From: Desulfocucumis palustris | GTDB taxonomy: Bacteria > Bacillota > Desulfotomaculia > Desulfotomaculales > Desulfocucumaceae | Assembly: GCF_002933875.1 (NCBI RefSeq) | Contig: NZ_BFAV01000162.1 | Coordinates: 1 to 53,019, forward strand | Length of the DNA stretch: 53,019 nt | Direction of reading: 5' to 3' | Shown here: piece by piece, positions 26,883-35,065 of the stretch | How the letters are laid out: the number at the start of each line of letters is the position of its first letter | Numbering within the stretch: the first letter of the stretch is position 1 | Notes under the pieces: generated by a model | The model's input: only the letters and a program-made list of their open reading frames with translations | What the model was told of the DNA's origin: nothing | Database searches by the model: none | Translations under genes and position numbers: made by a program

Positions 26883-27626
26883 TTACATTTTCGTTACAAC
26901 CAATTTATTGCCACTGTCCGCCCAATGCTCCGCAGGCATGGGGCGGTCAAAATAAAATCCCTGCACAAGCTCAACACCGGTTTTATCCGTTAATCTAAGC
27001 TGCTCCAAAGTTTCAATCCCCTCAACAATTACCCTAGCCCCCGACTGCTTTCCGAATTTAACGAGGAAACTCAAGACAAGCCCGTATTTATCCGCGCTGC
27101 CGTTGCCTGAAACAATGCCGCGGACAACCCCTTTGTCCACTTTCAAATAATCAGATTCCAAATCACATATACTGGATAAACTCCTGTCCCCTATACCGAC
27201 ATCATCAAGGGCCACCCTTACGCCGCCATTTTTAAGCTGCCTGAAAACATCGCGGCCACATCTAATTTTGGATGCTTCGGTTATCTCAATAACTGTTTTC
27301 TTCCGGCACCCGTCAAGCTCGAACAGTATCTCGTCAATACAACTGGACAGTACAACCGGGTGAAAATTCACAAACAAAAGCGCTCCTGAACCGATCAGCC
27401 TGGAACGGTACACGGAAAGAGCCTTTCTAAAACACGCCATCTCCAGCTCCTGCCTGCCGCCGGCTTTACGGGCAGCCTTAAAAAGCTTTTTAGGAAGCTC
27501 CAGGGGGCTGCCCTCCGGCCCCCTGACCAGGGCCTCGTAACCCACCACCACATTTTTTCTCCTGTCACGAATGGGCTGAAATAGAATTCTCAACCTCCCG
27601 GAATCTATTATTCTCATAACATCCAA
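26883..27626 (-). CDS. EAL-domain cyclic-di-GMP phosphodiesterase
   Basis: This 247-residue protein consists of one EAL domain. All catalytic positions seem present: E31-A32-L33 with R35, N87, E114, the D141-D142 pair in DDVGIG, K162 in LKVDK, E202 in VEGIET and Q222 before GFYFDRPMP. It should hydrolyse cyclic-di-GMP to pGpG. No sensor or membrane domain is attached. The likely start is TTG 27626 with AGGAGG nine bases upstream; an ATG three codons later is possible. It lies between the terminator of the transfer operon and the replication initiator, so it is part of the element and may tune attachment or motility of the host. Confidence 0.9.
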   Translation of the reverse strand: MDVMRIIDSGRLRILFQPIRDRRKNVVVGYEALVRGPEGSPLELPKKLFKAARKAGGRQELEMACFRKALSVYRSRLIGSGALLFVNFHPVVLSSCIDEILFELDGCRKKTVIEITEASKIRCGRDVFRQLKNGGVRVALDDVGIGDRSLSSICDLESDYLKVDKGVVRGIVSGNGSADKYGLVLSFLVKFGKQSGARVIVEGIETLEQLRLTDKTGVELVQGFYFDRPMPAEHWADSGNKLVVTKM

Positions 27627-27654
27627 TCCTTTTCGCCTCCTGTTTTCCGTTCTT

Positions 27655-27692
27655 AATAAAAAGGCCGGCCCGCATAAACCATGCGAGCCGGC
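27655..27692 (-). terminator. Terminator of the transfer operon
   Basis: The stem GCCGGC..GCAT / ATGC..GCCGGC (27664-27675 with 27681-27692) is followed on the minus strand by CTTTTTATT. It lies after the M23 hydrolase gene and before the EAL gene. Confidence 0.8.
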
Positions 27693-27704
27693 AAAATAAT
27701 AAAG

Positions 27705-27722
27705 TTATTCCACGTGGAATAA
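27705..27722. promoter_or_regulatory. parS-like site 1
   Basis: TTATTCCACGTGGAATAA is a perfect 18-base palindrome. Its core differs at three positions from the Bacillus parS consensus TGTTNCACGTGAAACA. It lies at the 3' end of the M23 hydrolase gene, between that gene and its terminator. Confidence 0.55.
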
Positions 27723-27723
27723 C

Positions 27724-28665
27724 TCAGCTGCCACCATAAAAAGTCAACGGGTTAACCGGAACACCATTCACCCTGACTTCAAAATGAAGGTGAGGTCCGG
27801 TGGACTTCCCGGAACTGCCGATCCTGCCAATCTCCTGGCCCATCTCCACCACCTGCCCTTTTATGACACTATATGCTGAAAGGTGCCCGTACAAAGTGTG
27901 GATGCCATCGCCATGATCCAATTCAACCAGGTTGCCGTAACCGCTGGACCAACTGCAGTGAACCACAACCCCCTTACGGGCCGCCACCGCCCTGGTTCCT
28001 ATAACGTCGGGGATGTCTATTCCATCATGCTTGCCGACATCCCCTGTAAAAGGATCTATCCTCGGGCCAAAGCCGGAAGATATAGAATAATTCCCGGGCA
28101 CCGGCCATGCCCAGGGTCCGGTTTGCGGAACCCATCCCGGGGGCACTCCGGAAATATTCAATAGAAAGCTGAGATCCGCAGCTAAGAACTGCATTACCCT
28201 TTCCTTTTCTTCCTGGCTAAACCCCAGCTCGTCCATAACCTCGTCAATGGTTTTCAGCCTGTAAACCGGATACGTGCTGCAGGTTCTTTTCTCTCCAGTA
28301 CCCTGGCAGTGGGTGCATTCGCCAATCTTTTCAACAAATCTTCTGGCCAGTTGATAAGCCCTGTCCTCATTTGCATTGCTGAAATCCTGGTTTAGCAAAA
28401 CAGCATCTATTGCAATTACCTGCTGCCAGTTTACAATAACCCCCTTATCACAGGGAGAACTGGTGCTGTTGCTGACCCTTTTGGCAGCGTTAAAATACAG
28501 CATTGCTTGCTCCTGGCTAACCATGGGCACCCTCTCGTGTACAACTACCGGACCGGAAAACAATACGCAAATGAGAAATACAGGCAGTAGAATGCCCGCC
28601 AACAAAATATGTATTGCTTTATCCTTGGGCACCAGGGCCAGCAGCAGCTTTAGCGCAAGATGCAT
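27724..28665 (-). CDS. M23 peptidase, conjugative cell-wall hydrolase
   Basis: This 313-residue membrane-anchored protein has a hydrophobic segment at about 18-42 and a C-terminal M23 peptidase domain (about 195-310). The zinc ligands are visible in GKHDGID, HTLYGHLS and GPHLHFEVR. M23 enzymes cut peptide bridges in peptidoglycan; in Gram-positive conjugation they open the wall for the secretion channel, the job of VirB1. A cysteine cluster (CTHCQGTGEKRTC, about 126-138) in the linker is unusual. Its ATG directly follows the stop of the VirB4 gene (TAAATG), so they are coupled. Confidence 0.9.
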   Translation of the reverse strand: MHLALKLLLALVPKDKAIHILLAGILLPVFLICVLFSGPVVVHERVPMVSQEQAMLYFNAAKRVSNSTSSPCDKGVIVNWQQVIAIDAVLLNQDFSNANEDRAYQLARRFVEKIGECTHCQGTGEKRTCSTYPVYRLKTIDEVMDELGFSQEEKERVMQFLAADLSFLLNISGVPPGWVPQTGPWAWPVPGNYSISSGFGPRIDPFTGDVGKHDGIDIPDVIGTRAVAARKGVVVHCSWSSGYGNLVELDHGDGIHTLYGHLSAYSVIKGQVVEMGQEIGRIGSSGKSTGPHLHFEVRVNGVPVNPLTFYGGS

Positions 28666-30519
28666 TTACATCCCCCCGCCGCTGCCAAACAAAGCAATCT
28701 CATGCGCCGAAGCCTCAATATTCATCCGGATGCGCTGGTTTCCCGCCACCAGCAGGCCTTCCCCCCTTTCGGCGGAAATAAGAAGGTCCTGCTCGGCCTC
28801 GCTAAGCCGCAAAAGACTGCTCAACGCCTCAAGGTCATCTTCACCCTGCCCCAGGAAAAGCTTATAAGTTGGATTGTTTAGCAGGGCTCCCCCGTGCCTT
28901 TTCACTTCAGGATCAAGGAAATCACTCACGTTCTGGGTTATCACGCCTAAACTGCCGGAGTATTTCCTGATCCTTTTATTCGTGTTCCGTAAAAACTCCA
29001 ATGTCTGTGGCGTTTGAGGGTCCACCAGAAGGTAAGCCTCATCCACGCCGAAAAAGACCTTCTCCATTCTGTCCGTCTCAATGATATGCCAGGCATAACT
29101 CAGCACATTGAAATATTGCGCCTTTTTCACGGAATTATCGGCATTCATGAGATTAAAAATATCCAGGACTATCACATCCGAATCCACCCGGGCCGTGGTA
29201 GGCCCGGCCCATAAGGCAGCGTCGGAACCAACGCCGGCCCTTTTCAACAATATTGCAAGTCTTCTCCAGAGCTCAGGATCGCTCTCCGCCTTTTCCGCCA
29301 CAAGCTCATACAGGTCTCTGGTATTCGGCCACTTTTCCGCCGGTATGCCACGAATGGCTTCAAACTCGGTATCCCAGGTGACCCCGCAAAAGCCGGCATA
29401 CAGCTCCACCAGCGCGTCTTCCAACAAAGCCTTTTCCACATCGCTCAAATCTCTTAGGTACAGACTGAAAAAAGTCCTCAAGAATTGTATATGCAAAAAC
29501 AGCGGCCCAAGGGCTCTTTTGTCCCCATCCTTACCGGCCTCATCCTCATCTACCGGATAGAGCCTTACCTGCAGCGGATTAATCCTCCCGCTACCGCCGG
29601 CGCAATTAATCCAACTTCCGCCCAATCCCATACACAAGTCCCGGTACTCGCGCTCGGGATCGATCATAATGATCTTGGACCCTTGGAGGTATTCCCGGTA
29701 AAGGATCAGCTTGACGGTAAACGACTTGCCCACCCCTGGCTTGCCCAGGACCAGCAAACTGGAGTTGGGTCTGTCCCCTCCCCTTCTCCAAATATCCAGC
29801 AGCACAATGCCGCCGTATTTATCACGCCCGAGGAGAATTCCGAAGCCGTCCTTTATTCCCCCTGCGGCGAAAGGAAAAGACGCAGCCACCGTTTCCGACA
29901 CCATGTTCCGCCGTCCGGCCCTGCTGACCTTCTCCGGCAGAACCGCCCAGGGACCGGCAGCCAATAGCCCTTCCTCCTGGCGGAAAATAAGCGCCCTTCC
30001 CCTCATCCCCGGGGCGGCCAGGGCGCTTTCAAGACGCTTGGAACGCCTGTTTAAAGTATCCTCGTCACTGGCCAGAACAAGAAAAATCACAGTAACATAA
30101 AATACGTTTTGATTCTCCTGGTCTATCTTTTTTAGCATCGTTTCCGCATCTTTCAACGACTTTTGAGCACGCATTTTATATAGGGCTTTGCCCGTTGTTT
30201 CAAGCTTGCCGGCCAGTTCCCCGATGGAATTGTTTATACTGTTAATCAATTGATAAGGATCTGTCGGCGTAACGTGAATACTTGAAAAAACCCCCGGCAG
30301 CGTCACCACCCGGGAAAGCCAGGCGGGCTCAACATTGGGCGGATAGCCCGTAACCACCAGAACCCGGCAAAGCATGTCCCCCATGGTAAGCTGCCTCTGC
30401 CTAAAATCAAAAGCCATTGGGGCCAGCACATTCAAGAGACCGGAACCGGAACTCAGTCCTGATGCCGGCCTCTTTAAAGAAGAATCCCGCTTATCTCTTT
30501 TCAGAAAAGGCACTATCAT
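28666..30519 (-). CDS. VirB4-type conjugation ATPase, C-terminal part gene
   Basis: This 617-residue ATPase shows Walker A GKPGVGKS at 259-266 and Walker B EKVFFGVDEAYLL near 490, with IMIDPEREYRDL as the first strand after Walker A. VirB4 proteins power assembly of the transfer channel at the membrane. Its first 200 residues cover only part of the usual N-terminal domain; the rest is in the separate gene just upstream (30567-31223). Together they reach about 835 residues, the length of one normal VirB4/TcpF protein. The ribosome site GGAGG is 12 bases before the ATG. It is coupled to the M23 hydrolase. Confidence 0.9.
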   Translation of the reverse strand: MIVPFLKRDKRDSSLKRPASGLSSGSGLLNVLAPMAFDFRQRQLTMGDMLCRVLVVTGYPPNVEPAWLSRVVTLPGVFSSIHVTPTDPYQLINSINNSIGELAGKLETTGKALYKMRAQKSLKDAETMLKKIDQENQNVFYVTVIFLVLASDEDTLNRRSKRLESALAAPGMRGRALIFRQEEGLLAAGPWAVLPEKVSRAGRRNMVSETVAASFPFAAGGIKDGFGILLGRDKYGGIVLLDIWRRGGDRPNSSLLVLGKPGVGKSFTVKLILYREYLQGSKIIMIDPEREYRDLCMGLGGSWINCAGGSGRINPLQVRLYPVDEDEAGKDGDKRALGPLFLHIQFLRTFFSLYLRDLSDVEKALLEDALVELYAGFCGVTWDTEFEAIRGIPAEKWPNTRDLYELVAEKAESDPELWRRLAILLKRAGVGSDAALWAGPTTARVDSDVIVLDIFNLMNADNSVKKAQYFNVLSYAWHIIETDRMEKVFFGVDEAYLLVDPQTPQTLEFLRNTNKRIRKYSGSLGVITQNVSDFLDPEVKRHGGALLNNPTYKLFLGQGEDDLEALSSLLRLSEAEQDLLISAERGEGLLVAGNQRIRMNIEASAHEIALFGSGGGM

Positions 30520-30566
30520 ATAACCTGTCAGCCTCCTTTATTTATCACAAAATTCCTGTCCCCCGG

Positions 30567-31223
30567 CTATTCCACGCCCCAGTTAACAGCTGGCGGCAAC
30601 TCCGGCTCGGAAGAAGAAGGGGCGCGCTCAAATGCGGCCTGGGCGGGGTGCATAAAAGAAAACATTAGATCAATGATCTCACGGTCCTGGCACAAAGTAA
30701 CCTTCAAACCGGAAGTCTTGAGCCCTGCGGCCATCTCATAGCTTCTCTTTAGAAGTTCATCCCTGGCCTGGGGGTCCGGCTCCTGGGACAGCAGCACATA
30801 ATACCTGTGCTCCAGCGCCTCGCCCCCCGTCACAATCCCCGCCACATGCCGGATGTACTCCCGCAAATGCCTTTTCCTTTTGGCATCGGCTTTTCCAACC
30901 ATTACCTCAAGCTCTTGAAGATAACCATCCAAGTCAACAGGCCGCCCGATGCTGAGAATTTGAAAAGCCTCCCGCTGCCCGTTGAAAACCTCATGCACAG
31001 CCTTGATGATCCTTTTCTTTTCCCTATCGCTTTTCAAGTCTATATTCAACGGCTCCACCTTCAGGACCGCCACAAGCCAGCCGTCACGCCTTACAATCAG
31101 GCCGCCGCCAATATCCTCTATGGGAAGCCAGTCCCGGGTGGAAGGCTCACGGGAGGATATATCCTCCCGCGCCGGCAAATCACCCTTTTTCTTTTTACCT
31201 CTGCCTTTAATCCTGAGTAACAT
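30567..31223 (-). CDS. VirB4/TraC-like N-terminal module gene
   Basis: This protein of about 218 residues is soluble and has a basic start. Its central region (WLPIEDIGGGLIVRRDGWLVAVLKVEPLN, about 35-60, and VFNGQREAFQILSIGRPVDL after it) matches the beginning of VirB4/TrsE-type ATPases, but it has no nucleotide-binding motif. It lies directly before the gene with the ATPase core, with 47 bases between them. ATG 31223 has GGGAGG seven bases upstream. It may assemble with the C-terminal part as a two-chain VirB4. A stop-creating mutation is less likely because the next gene has its own start and ribosome site. Confidence 0.75.
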   Translation of the reverse strand: MLLRIKGRGKKKKGDLPAREDISSREPSTRDWLPIEDIGGGLIVRRDGWLVAVLKVEPLNIDLKSDREKKRIIKAVHEVFNGQREAFQILSIGRPVDLDGYLQELEVMVGKADAKRKRHLREYIRHVAGIVTGGEALEHRYYVLLSQEPDPQARDELLKRSYEMAAGLKTSGLKVTLCQDREIIDLMFSFMHPAQAAFERAPSSSEPELPPAVNWGVE

Positions 31224-31225
31224 AT

Positions 31226-31558
31226 TCAATCCTCCCTGTACTCATATAAATACCTTTTCCGCGACCGAAGCCAATCCCTATAATTCTTGAGCAGCTGGTA
31301 CAGACTGCTCCCGTCCGGCGTCGGTTTAAACAGAAAGAAAGCCGCAGCCGGCGGAAGTAACAGCAGGATGTATTTCCCCGGGCTGTTTGTAAACCATCCC
31401 AGTACATATACCAAAAGAGCACCCAAAAGAAAAGCGGCGGCAACCGCCCCCACCTCGAACCAGCCAAACCCCGGAAAGAATTGAAATTTGGTCTCCACAT
31501 TCTGCGGGATTAAATAAGATTTCATATTAGAATCCATTGAGTCATTCATATCGCTCAA
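31226..31558 (-). CDS. PrgI/VirB3-like conjugation membrane protein
   Basis: This protein of about 110 residues has a motif YLIPQNVETKFQFFPGFGWFE typical of the PrgI family and two membrane segments (about 38-55 and 63-80), then a basic C-terminus. PrgI is the Gram-positive VirB3 counterpart, which binds VirB4 at the membrane. TTG 31558 fits best with AAGGGGGG seven bases upstream; an earlier TTG is too close to that site, and later ATG codons lack one. It lies two bases before the VirB4 N-terminal gene, as PrgI and VirB4 genes usually do. Confidence 0.8.
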   Translation of the reverse strand: MSDMNDSMDSNMKSYLIPQNVETKFQFFPGFGWFEVGAVAAAFLLGALLVYVLGWFTNSPGKYILLLLPPAAAFFLFKPTPDGSSLYQLLKNYRDWLRSRKRYLYEYRED

Positions 31559-31560
31559 CT

Positions 31561-32406
31561 TCAAACCCCCCTTGTAAATATTCTACGCATAATCAGCAGA
31601 TAGCCGGCCTGCTGGGCGGTTCCTGCCGCCGCGCCGCCTATACCGGTGGAATAGGCAAACTGTCTTAACACCGCCGGCGTCCTGTAGGCCACCCACAGCC
31701 ATCCAAGGAAAAAAAACATCTGCATGACGGTCCCAACAGACACCAGGGTCAGCGAGCTCAACGCACCTTTAACCAAGAATATCTGAATCACCTGGCTCAT
31801 GCTCAGCACCACCAACTCCCTCCACCAAGCGGCGAAAGTCCCCTGGTCCGGGCTTGTAAGGCCCACGGCCATAACCGAACCGGTGATGGACAGCACCGCC
31901 AGCTCCACTGCCCTGACGCCGGTCTGAATCAGTATCAATATCCAAAGCACAAGGCCGGCTATGGCCACCAGGGTAATGATCACCCCCGGGTTGGTCAGGG
32001 CGACAAAGGGGGACAGCTGGCTGGAGTCAATGGCCTGGGAACCCGCAATCTCCGTCGCCAGGTCCGTGCAGGCGGAATATACCTGTCTGGCTATCCAAGG
32101 AGCGCCCCCAACCACAGCCGCCGCCATGGATACCCTAAACAATAGCCCACCTGGATCTGTGGGCTCTCCGTTGGCGCGAAGAATGTATGTGTAAAGAGTA
32201 TCGTAAAGGATTTTTAATGTGAGTAAGGACCCGCCGATTACCTGGGCGTCAACTATGACATTCCTGACATAAGTGGAATCCAGAATTTGCAGCGCAGCCG
32301 CCATGGAATTCAGCATCCCGCCAGTAAGGCTTGTCACCAGATTGTTGTAAAGTTTGGCCAGAACATTCACAAAGCCTTCCCATATAAGGTTTGCAAGTAC
32401 CCCCAA
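31561..32406 (-). CDS. VirB6/TrbL-like polytopic channel protein
   Basis: This 281-residue membrane protein has six or so hydrophobic segments (about 30-45, 52-72, 92-108, 138-160, 172-196 and 205-245). Its place between the pilin-like and the PrgI genes and its layout fit VirB6/TrbL proteins, which form the inner-membrane pore of the transfer channel. The start is TTG 32406 with GGGGG eight bases upstream. The C-terminus is glycine- and alanine-rich and ends with a basic tail. The assignment rests on topology and context more than on motifs. Confidence 0.78.
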   Translation of the reverse strand: MGVLANLIWEGFVNVLAKLYNNLVTSLTGGMLNSMAAALQILDSTYVRNVIVDAQVIGGSLLTLKILYDTLYTYILRANGEPTDPGGLLFRVSMAAAVVGGAPWIARQVYSACTDLATEIAGSQAIDSSQLSPFVALTNPGVIITLVAIAGLVLWILILIQTGVRAVELAVLSITGSVMAVGLTSPDQGTFAAWWRELVVLSMSQVIQIFLVKGALSSLTLVSVGTVMQMFFFLGWLWVAYRTPAVLRQFAYSTGIGGAAAGTAQQAGYLLIMRRIFTRGV

Positions 32407-32441
32407 GAAGCAATCCCCCTTTCAAGATACGGAAAAAACCA

Positions 32442-32780
32442 TCAGCTGAAGTATGCAAGAATGGTCTTTACCAAGCCGACCGCCCCCGTGCCGATGGCGC
32501 CGGCCTTCAGCACGTTGACCATGGCCCTGTTATGGCTTGCAACCTCGGCCTGGTCACCTTCCGAGGTCTGCTTCATTAACGCGTGGTAGCCTATCATTGT
32601 TGCTGCGGTACCGGGCACCAGGCCTAGCAGCCAGGTTGTGGCGTCATTAACCAGATTTAAAAACCCCGTGATTATAGCTGGTGGTGCTGCATGGGCTGCG
32701 GAAGTATATGAAACTATTAGAACAGCGCTCAATAGAATCCTAGCACCTTTGCCTGCAACGCGAATTACCTTATTCTTCAT
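32442..32780 (-). CDS. VirB2/TrbC-like pilin
   Basis: This 112-residue protein starts with a signal peptide (basic start, hydrophobic core at 12-26, Ala-X-Ala cut near AHA/APP). Two hydrophobic helices follow at about 38-62 and 92-110, separated by a polar loop. Size and layout are those of VirB2-type subunits that build the conjugation conduit. A GGAGGAG ribosome site precedes the ATG by six bases. It is the second functional block of the transfer operon after the coupling protein. Confidence 0.72.
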   Translation of the reverse strand: MKNKVIRVAGKGARILLSAVLIVSYTSAAHAAPPAIITGFLNLVNDATTWLLGLVPGTAATMIGYHALMKQTSEGDQAEVASHNRAMVNVLKAGAIGTGAVGLVKTILAYFS

Positions 32781-32802
32781 TCAAACTCCTCCTTTGTATG
32801 CT

Positions 32803-34308
32803 TTAATGAACATTATCAATGGCATCCCTGGCCGGCCCTTTCTTAGAAGACCTCTTTACAGTTCCATCAACAGAAGACTTCTTTTTAACCGGGCTTGAAA
32901 ACTGGGGCACCCAGAACTGCGGTGTCTCGAAACTCACCCCCTCAGCGTAATTTTCAGTATCTTTAATCACCAGGTCAGCTGCCGCCGGCCATTCGGAAAG
33001 ATCCGGCAGCGGAAGCTGAGCAGGATACTGGCCTGCTTTAAACAGCAGGGATCTTCCTTTGGGCCACCTGCCTATTTCATCCGGCGTTAGCAGCGCCCGG
33101 CCCGTAAGGCTCTCAGAAACACCATGGGAATATTCAAATGACTTGGACCTTGATTGGCTGGAATAACTGTCCGTCCGGACAGTATATTGGCCGCTTTTGG
33201 CACTAAGCAACCTTTGCGTATCCTGATCGGAAGTGGACAGATAAATCCAGGTGGCACAGTTTCCGGATATGGTATTGGCCTGAAGTCCGTAATGTTTTTT
33301 AAGCTGGTCCAACCCCTGGAGTGCAAGAAGGAACTTCATGTTACGGCCAGCGGCGGTCGTAATCTTTATATCAAAGTCGGGGAATTGAGGCAGGTTCCCG
33401 CATTCGTCCAGCAGAAAATAAACTTTCCGGGGCAGCACTCCCCCGTGCCGGTTGCCCAGCTCCACCAACGCCTGGTATGCCTGGGTAATGTAAATAGTGG
33501 CAAGAGTGTGAAAAGCGCTGTCCTCATCGGGTATCACCAGGAAGACGGCAGTCTTTTCGTTTCCCGGTCCGGCCAGGTCATGATCCTGTTCCGAAGTCAG
33601 CCAGCACACCCCGGGATCGGTCCAAAGAGCCAACTGCGCCGCCGCCCCGGTATAAATGCCGCTTTTCAGCCGCCCTTCGGCCATGGCCGCCACTCCGTAG
33701 TCAAGACGTGCCTGATGACCAAGCGGCAATCGGTTAAAATACTCATCCAGCAACTCACCTCCATCAATACCCAACGTGGTCAGCATACGGTAAGCACTTC
33801 CCATATGCCGGGCCTCATCAGGCGCTTCCATGGCCACCGCCATGATCAAGGCGGTGGTTAGGCTTCTTTGCGAGTTGGGCCAGATCGGATCACCCCTGTA
33901 AAGCCCGGGCGGCATATCCTTGCAAGTCATTATGTGGGCAATTGACTGGGCCGCCCGTGAGGCCCTGGAATAATCGCCATTCTTCAAAGCAGCCAGGACA
34001 GGATCGTAAAGATTCCACCTGTTCAAACTCCTGGCCGGGTCGCGGAGATCCAGCACCACGACCCTATAGCCCATCTTTCTTAAAAAGGCCGCACTGTGTG
34101 CATTCAATTCCCCCTTAATATCGGTTGCAATAAAACTTTCCCCGGCATGCGCCAAAATCCATATGGAAGGCATAATCACCCTGCGCGATTTCCCGGACCT
34201 GGTGCCGCCAATTAAAAGGATGTGGGTATCTTCCACGTCCAGCCAAGTATCAAAACGCATTCCCCGACGTTGGGCACCAACGACGATCCCACCAGGAACC
34301 TTTACCAT
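32803..34308 (-). CDS. VirD4/TraG-type coupling ATPase, cytoplasmic part gene
   Basis: This protein of about 501 residues begins MVKVPGGIVVGAQ and carries Walker A GGTRSGKS at 34-41 and Walker B VYFLLDECGNLP near 298, together with LALQGLDQL and NCATWIYLSTSD, the typical order of TraG/VirD4 proteins. It brings the relaxase-DNA complex to the channel. Unlike most family members it has no membrane segments; these are in the overlapping gene upstream. ATG 34308 shares its A with the upstream stop (TGATG) and has AAGGGGG eight bases before it, so re-initiation rather than a mutation explains the split. Confidence 0.92.
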   Translation of the reverse strand: MVKVPGGIVVGAQRRGMRFDTWLDVEDTHILLIGGTRSGKSRRVIMPSIWILAHAGESFIATDIKGELNAHSAAFLRKMGYRVVVLDLRDPARSLNRWNLYDPVLAALKNGDYSRASRAAQSIAHIMTCKDMPPGLYRGDPIWPNSQRSLTTALIMAVAMEAPDEARHMGSAYRMLTTLGIDGGELLDEYFNRLPLGHQARLDYGVAAMAEGRLKSGIYTGAAAQLALWTDPGVCWLTSEQDHDLAGPGNEKTAVFLVIPDEDSAFHTLATIYITQAYQALVELGNRHGGVLPRKVYFLLDECGNLPQFPDFDIKITTAAGRNMKFLLALQGLDQLKKHYGLQANTISGNCATWIYLSTSDQDTQRLLSAKSGQYTVRTDSYSSQSRSKSFEYSHGVSESLTGRALLTPDEIGRWPKGRSLLFKAGQYPAQLPLPDLSEWPAAADLVIKDTENYAEGVSFETPQFWVPQFSSPVKKKSSVDGTVKRSSKKGPARDAIDNVH

Positions 34309-34721
34309 CAACTTTTCCCCCTTGACTTTATCCCTTTAAATGAGAAGCTAACCATTTTAAAGTTTGATTTTATTTCCTTCTCCGTCTGCCATCGCGACGT
34401 GCCAAACTGCCCATCCCCAGCTGCCGGCGGCCCGCCCGGGCCGTCACCTTTTTTTCCGCTTCTTCGCCTCCCTTTTTGAAAAATGTTGACAACAGCCGCA
34501 CCCATTATAAGCTGCGCCCAGCACCAGGCAGTCCTGACCTTTTCGTCAGCAACCAGAATCATCGGCCCTTCCCAGGGCCTCCCGAGAAACTCCTGTTTCC
34601 ACTGAACAGCACCTGCCTTAAACCCGTATGCCTTCCAATGGTTGGGCATATGAAGGACAGGCGGCAATAGGAACAAATCCAGCAGAACCAGGGTCAACAC
34701 AAGGTACAAACGGAATTTCAT
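34308..34721 (-). CDS. Coupling-protein N-terminal membrane module gene
   Basis: This protein of about 137 residues has two membrane segments (about 4-25 and 73-90) and a cytoplasmic tail containing FGTSRWQTEKEI. That tail motif is the one which in whole VirD4/TraG proteins stands just before the ATPase core. Thus this gene encodes the membrane anchor and the next gene the motor. ATG 34721 lies ten bases after AGGAGGT; an earlier in-frame TTG is not needed. It is the first gene of the transfer operon and follows a leader terminator at 34741-34765. Confidence 0.78.
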   Translation of the reverse strand: MKFRLYLVLTLVLLDLFLLPPVLHMPNHWKAYGFKAGAVQWKQEFLGRPWEGPMILVADEKVRTAWCWAQLIMGAAVVNIFQKGRRRSGKKGDGPGGPPAAGDGQFGTSRWQTEKEIKSNFKMVSFSFKGIKSRGKS

Positions 34722-34740
34722 TTGCGTATACACCTCCTCA

Positions 34741-34765
34741 AAAAACAAAAGAGCCTTGCGGCTCT
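34741..34765 (-). terminator. Leader terminator just before the transfer operon
   Basis: On the minus strand AGAGCC-GCAA-GGCTCT (34765-34750) is followed by TTTTGTTTTT. It ends only about 10 bases before the AGGAGGT of the first transfer gene. Transcripts started upstream would have to read through it, so it can act as an attenuator or as insulation from outside transcription. Confidence 0.7.
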
Positions 34766-35065
34766 CGGTTTAAAGGTATTTTCAGTATCTCTGTAACTTT
34801 AATTTTTTTATTGTTGAAAAATAATGAAATTTCTCTCTTTAAAAAAAGGAATAAATAAACTTCCTGTTGTAATTATTTGCAATATAGTACATTATGATAT
34901 TTTCAATATCCCACCAACTTAATTTTAATTAATTTTAATCCATAATTTTATAAAAAATTAACAATTTTATTGTTAGTAAGCATATTCAGGTAGGAGATTT
35001 TTTTAGCAAAGTGCCCTTAAATTATAACACATTTTGCCTTTAAGAGTTTTAAAGGAGGATAAGTA
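34766..35065. other. AT-rich divergent promoter region
   Basis: This 300-base AT-rich stretch separates the transfer operon (minus) from the nitrilase-STAND gene (plus). For the latter TATAAC at 35023-35028 is a -10 candidate with no good -35 box. For the transfer operon TTGCAA, 17 bases, TTTATT near 34890-34860 on the minus strand is a weak promoter candidate. No gene is seen. Confidence 0.4.

Noticed and set aside
30520..30566. VirB4 as a pseudogene broken by a stop
   Set aside because: The core gene has its own start and ribosome site, an intact ATPase and a 47-base spacer; both halves keep normal coding character.
34308..34330. Programmed -1 frameshift joining the membrane module and motor of the coupling protein
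   Set aside because: The run of G and A bases is not a canonical slippery heptamer in the right frame, and AAGGGGG eight bases before the ATG supports re-initiation.
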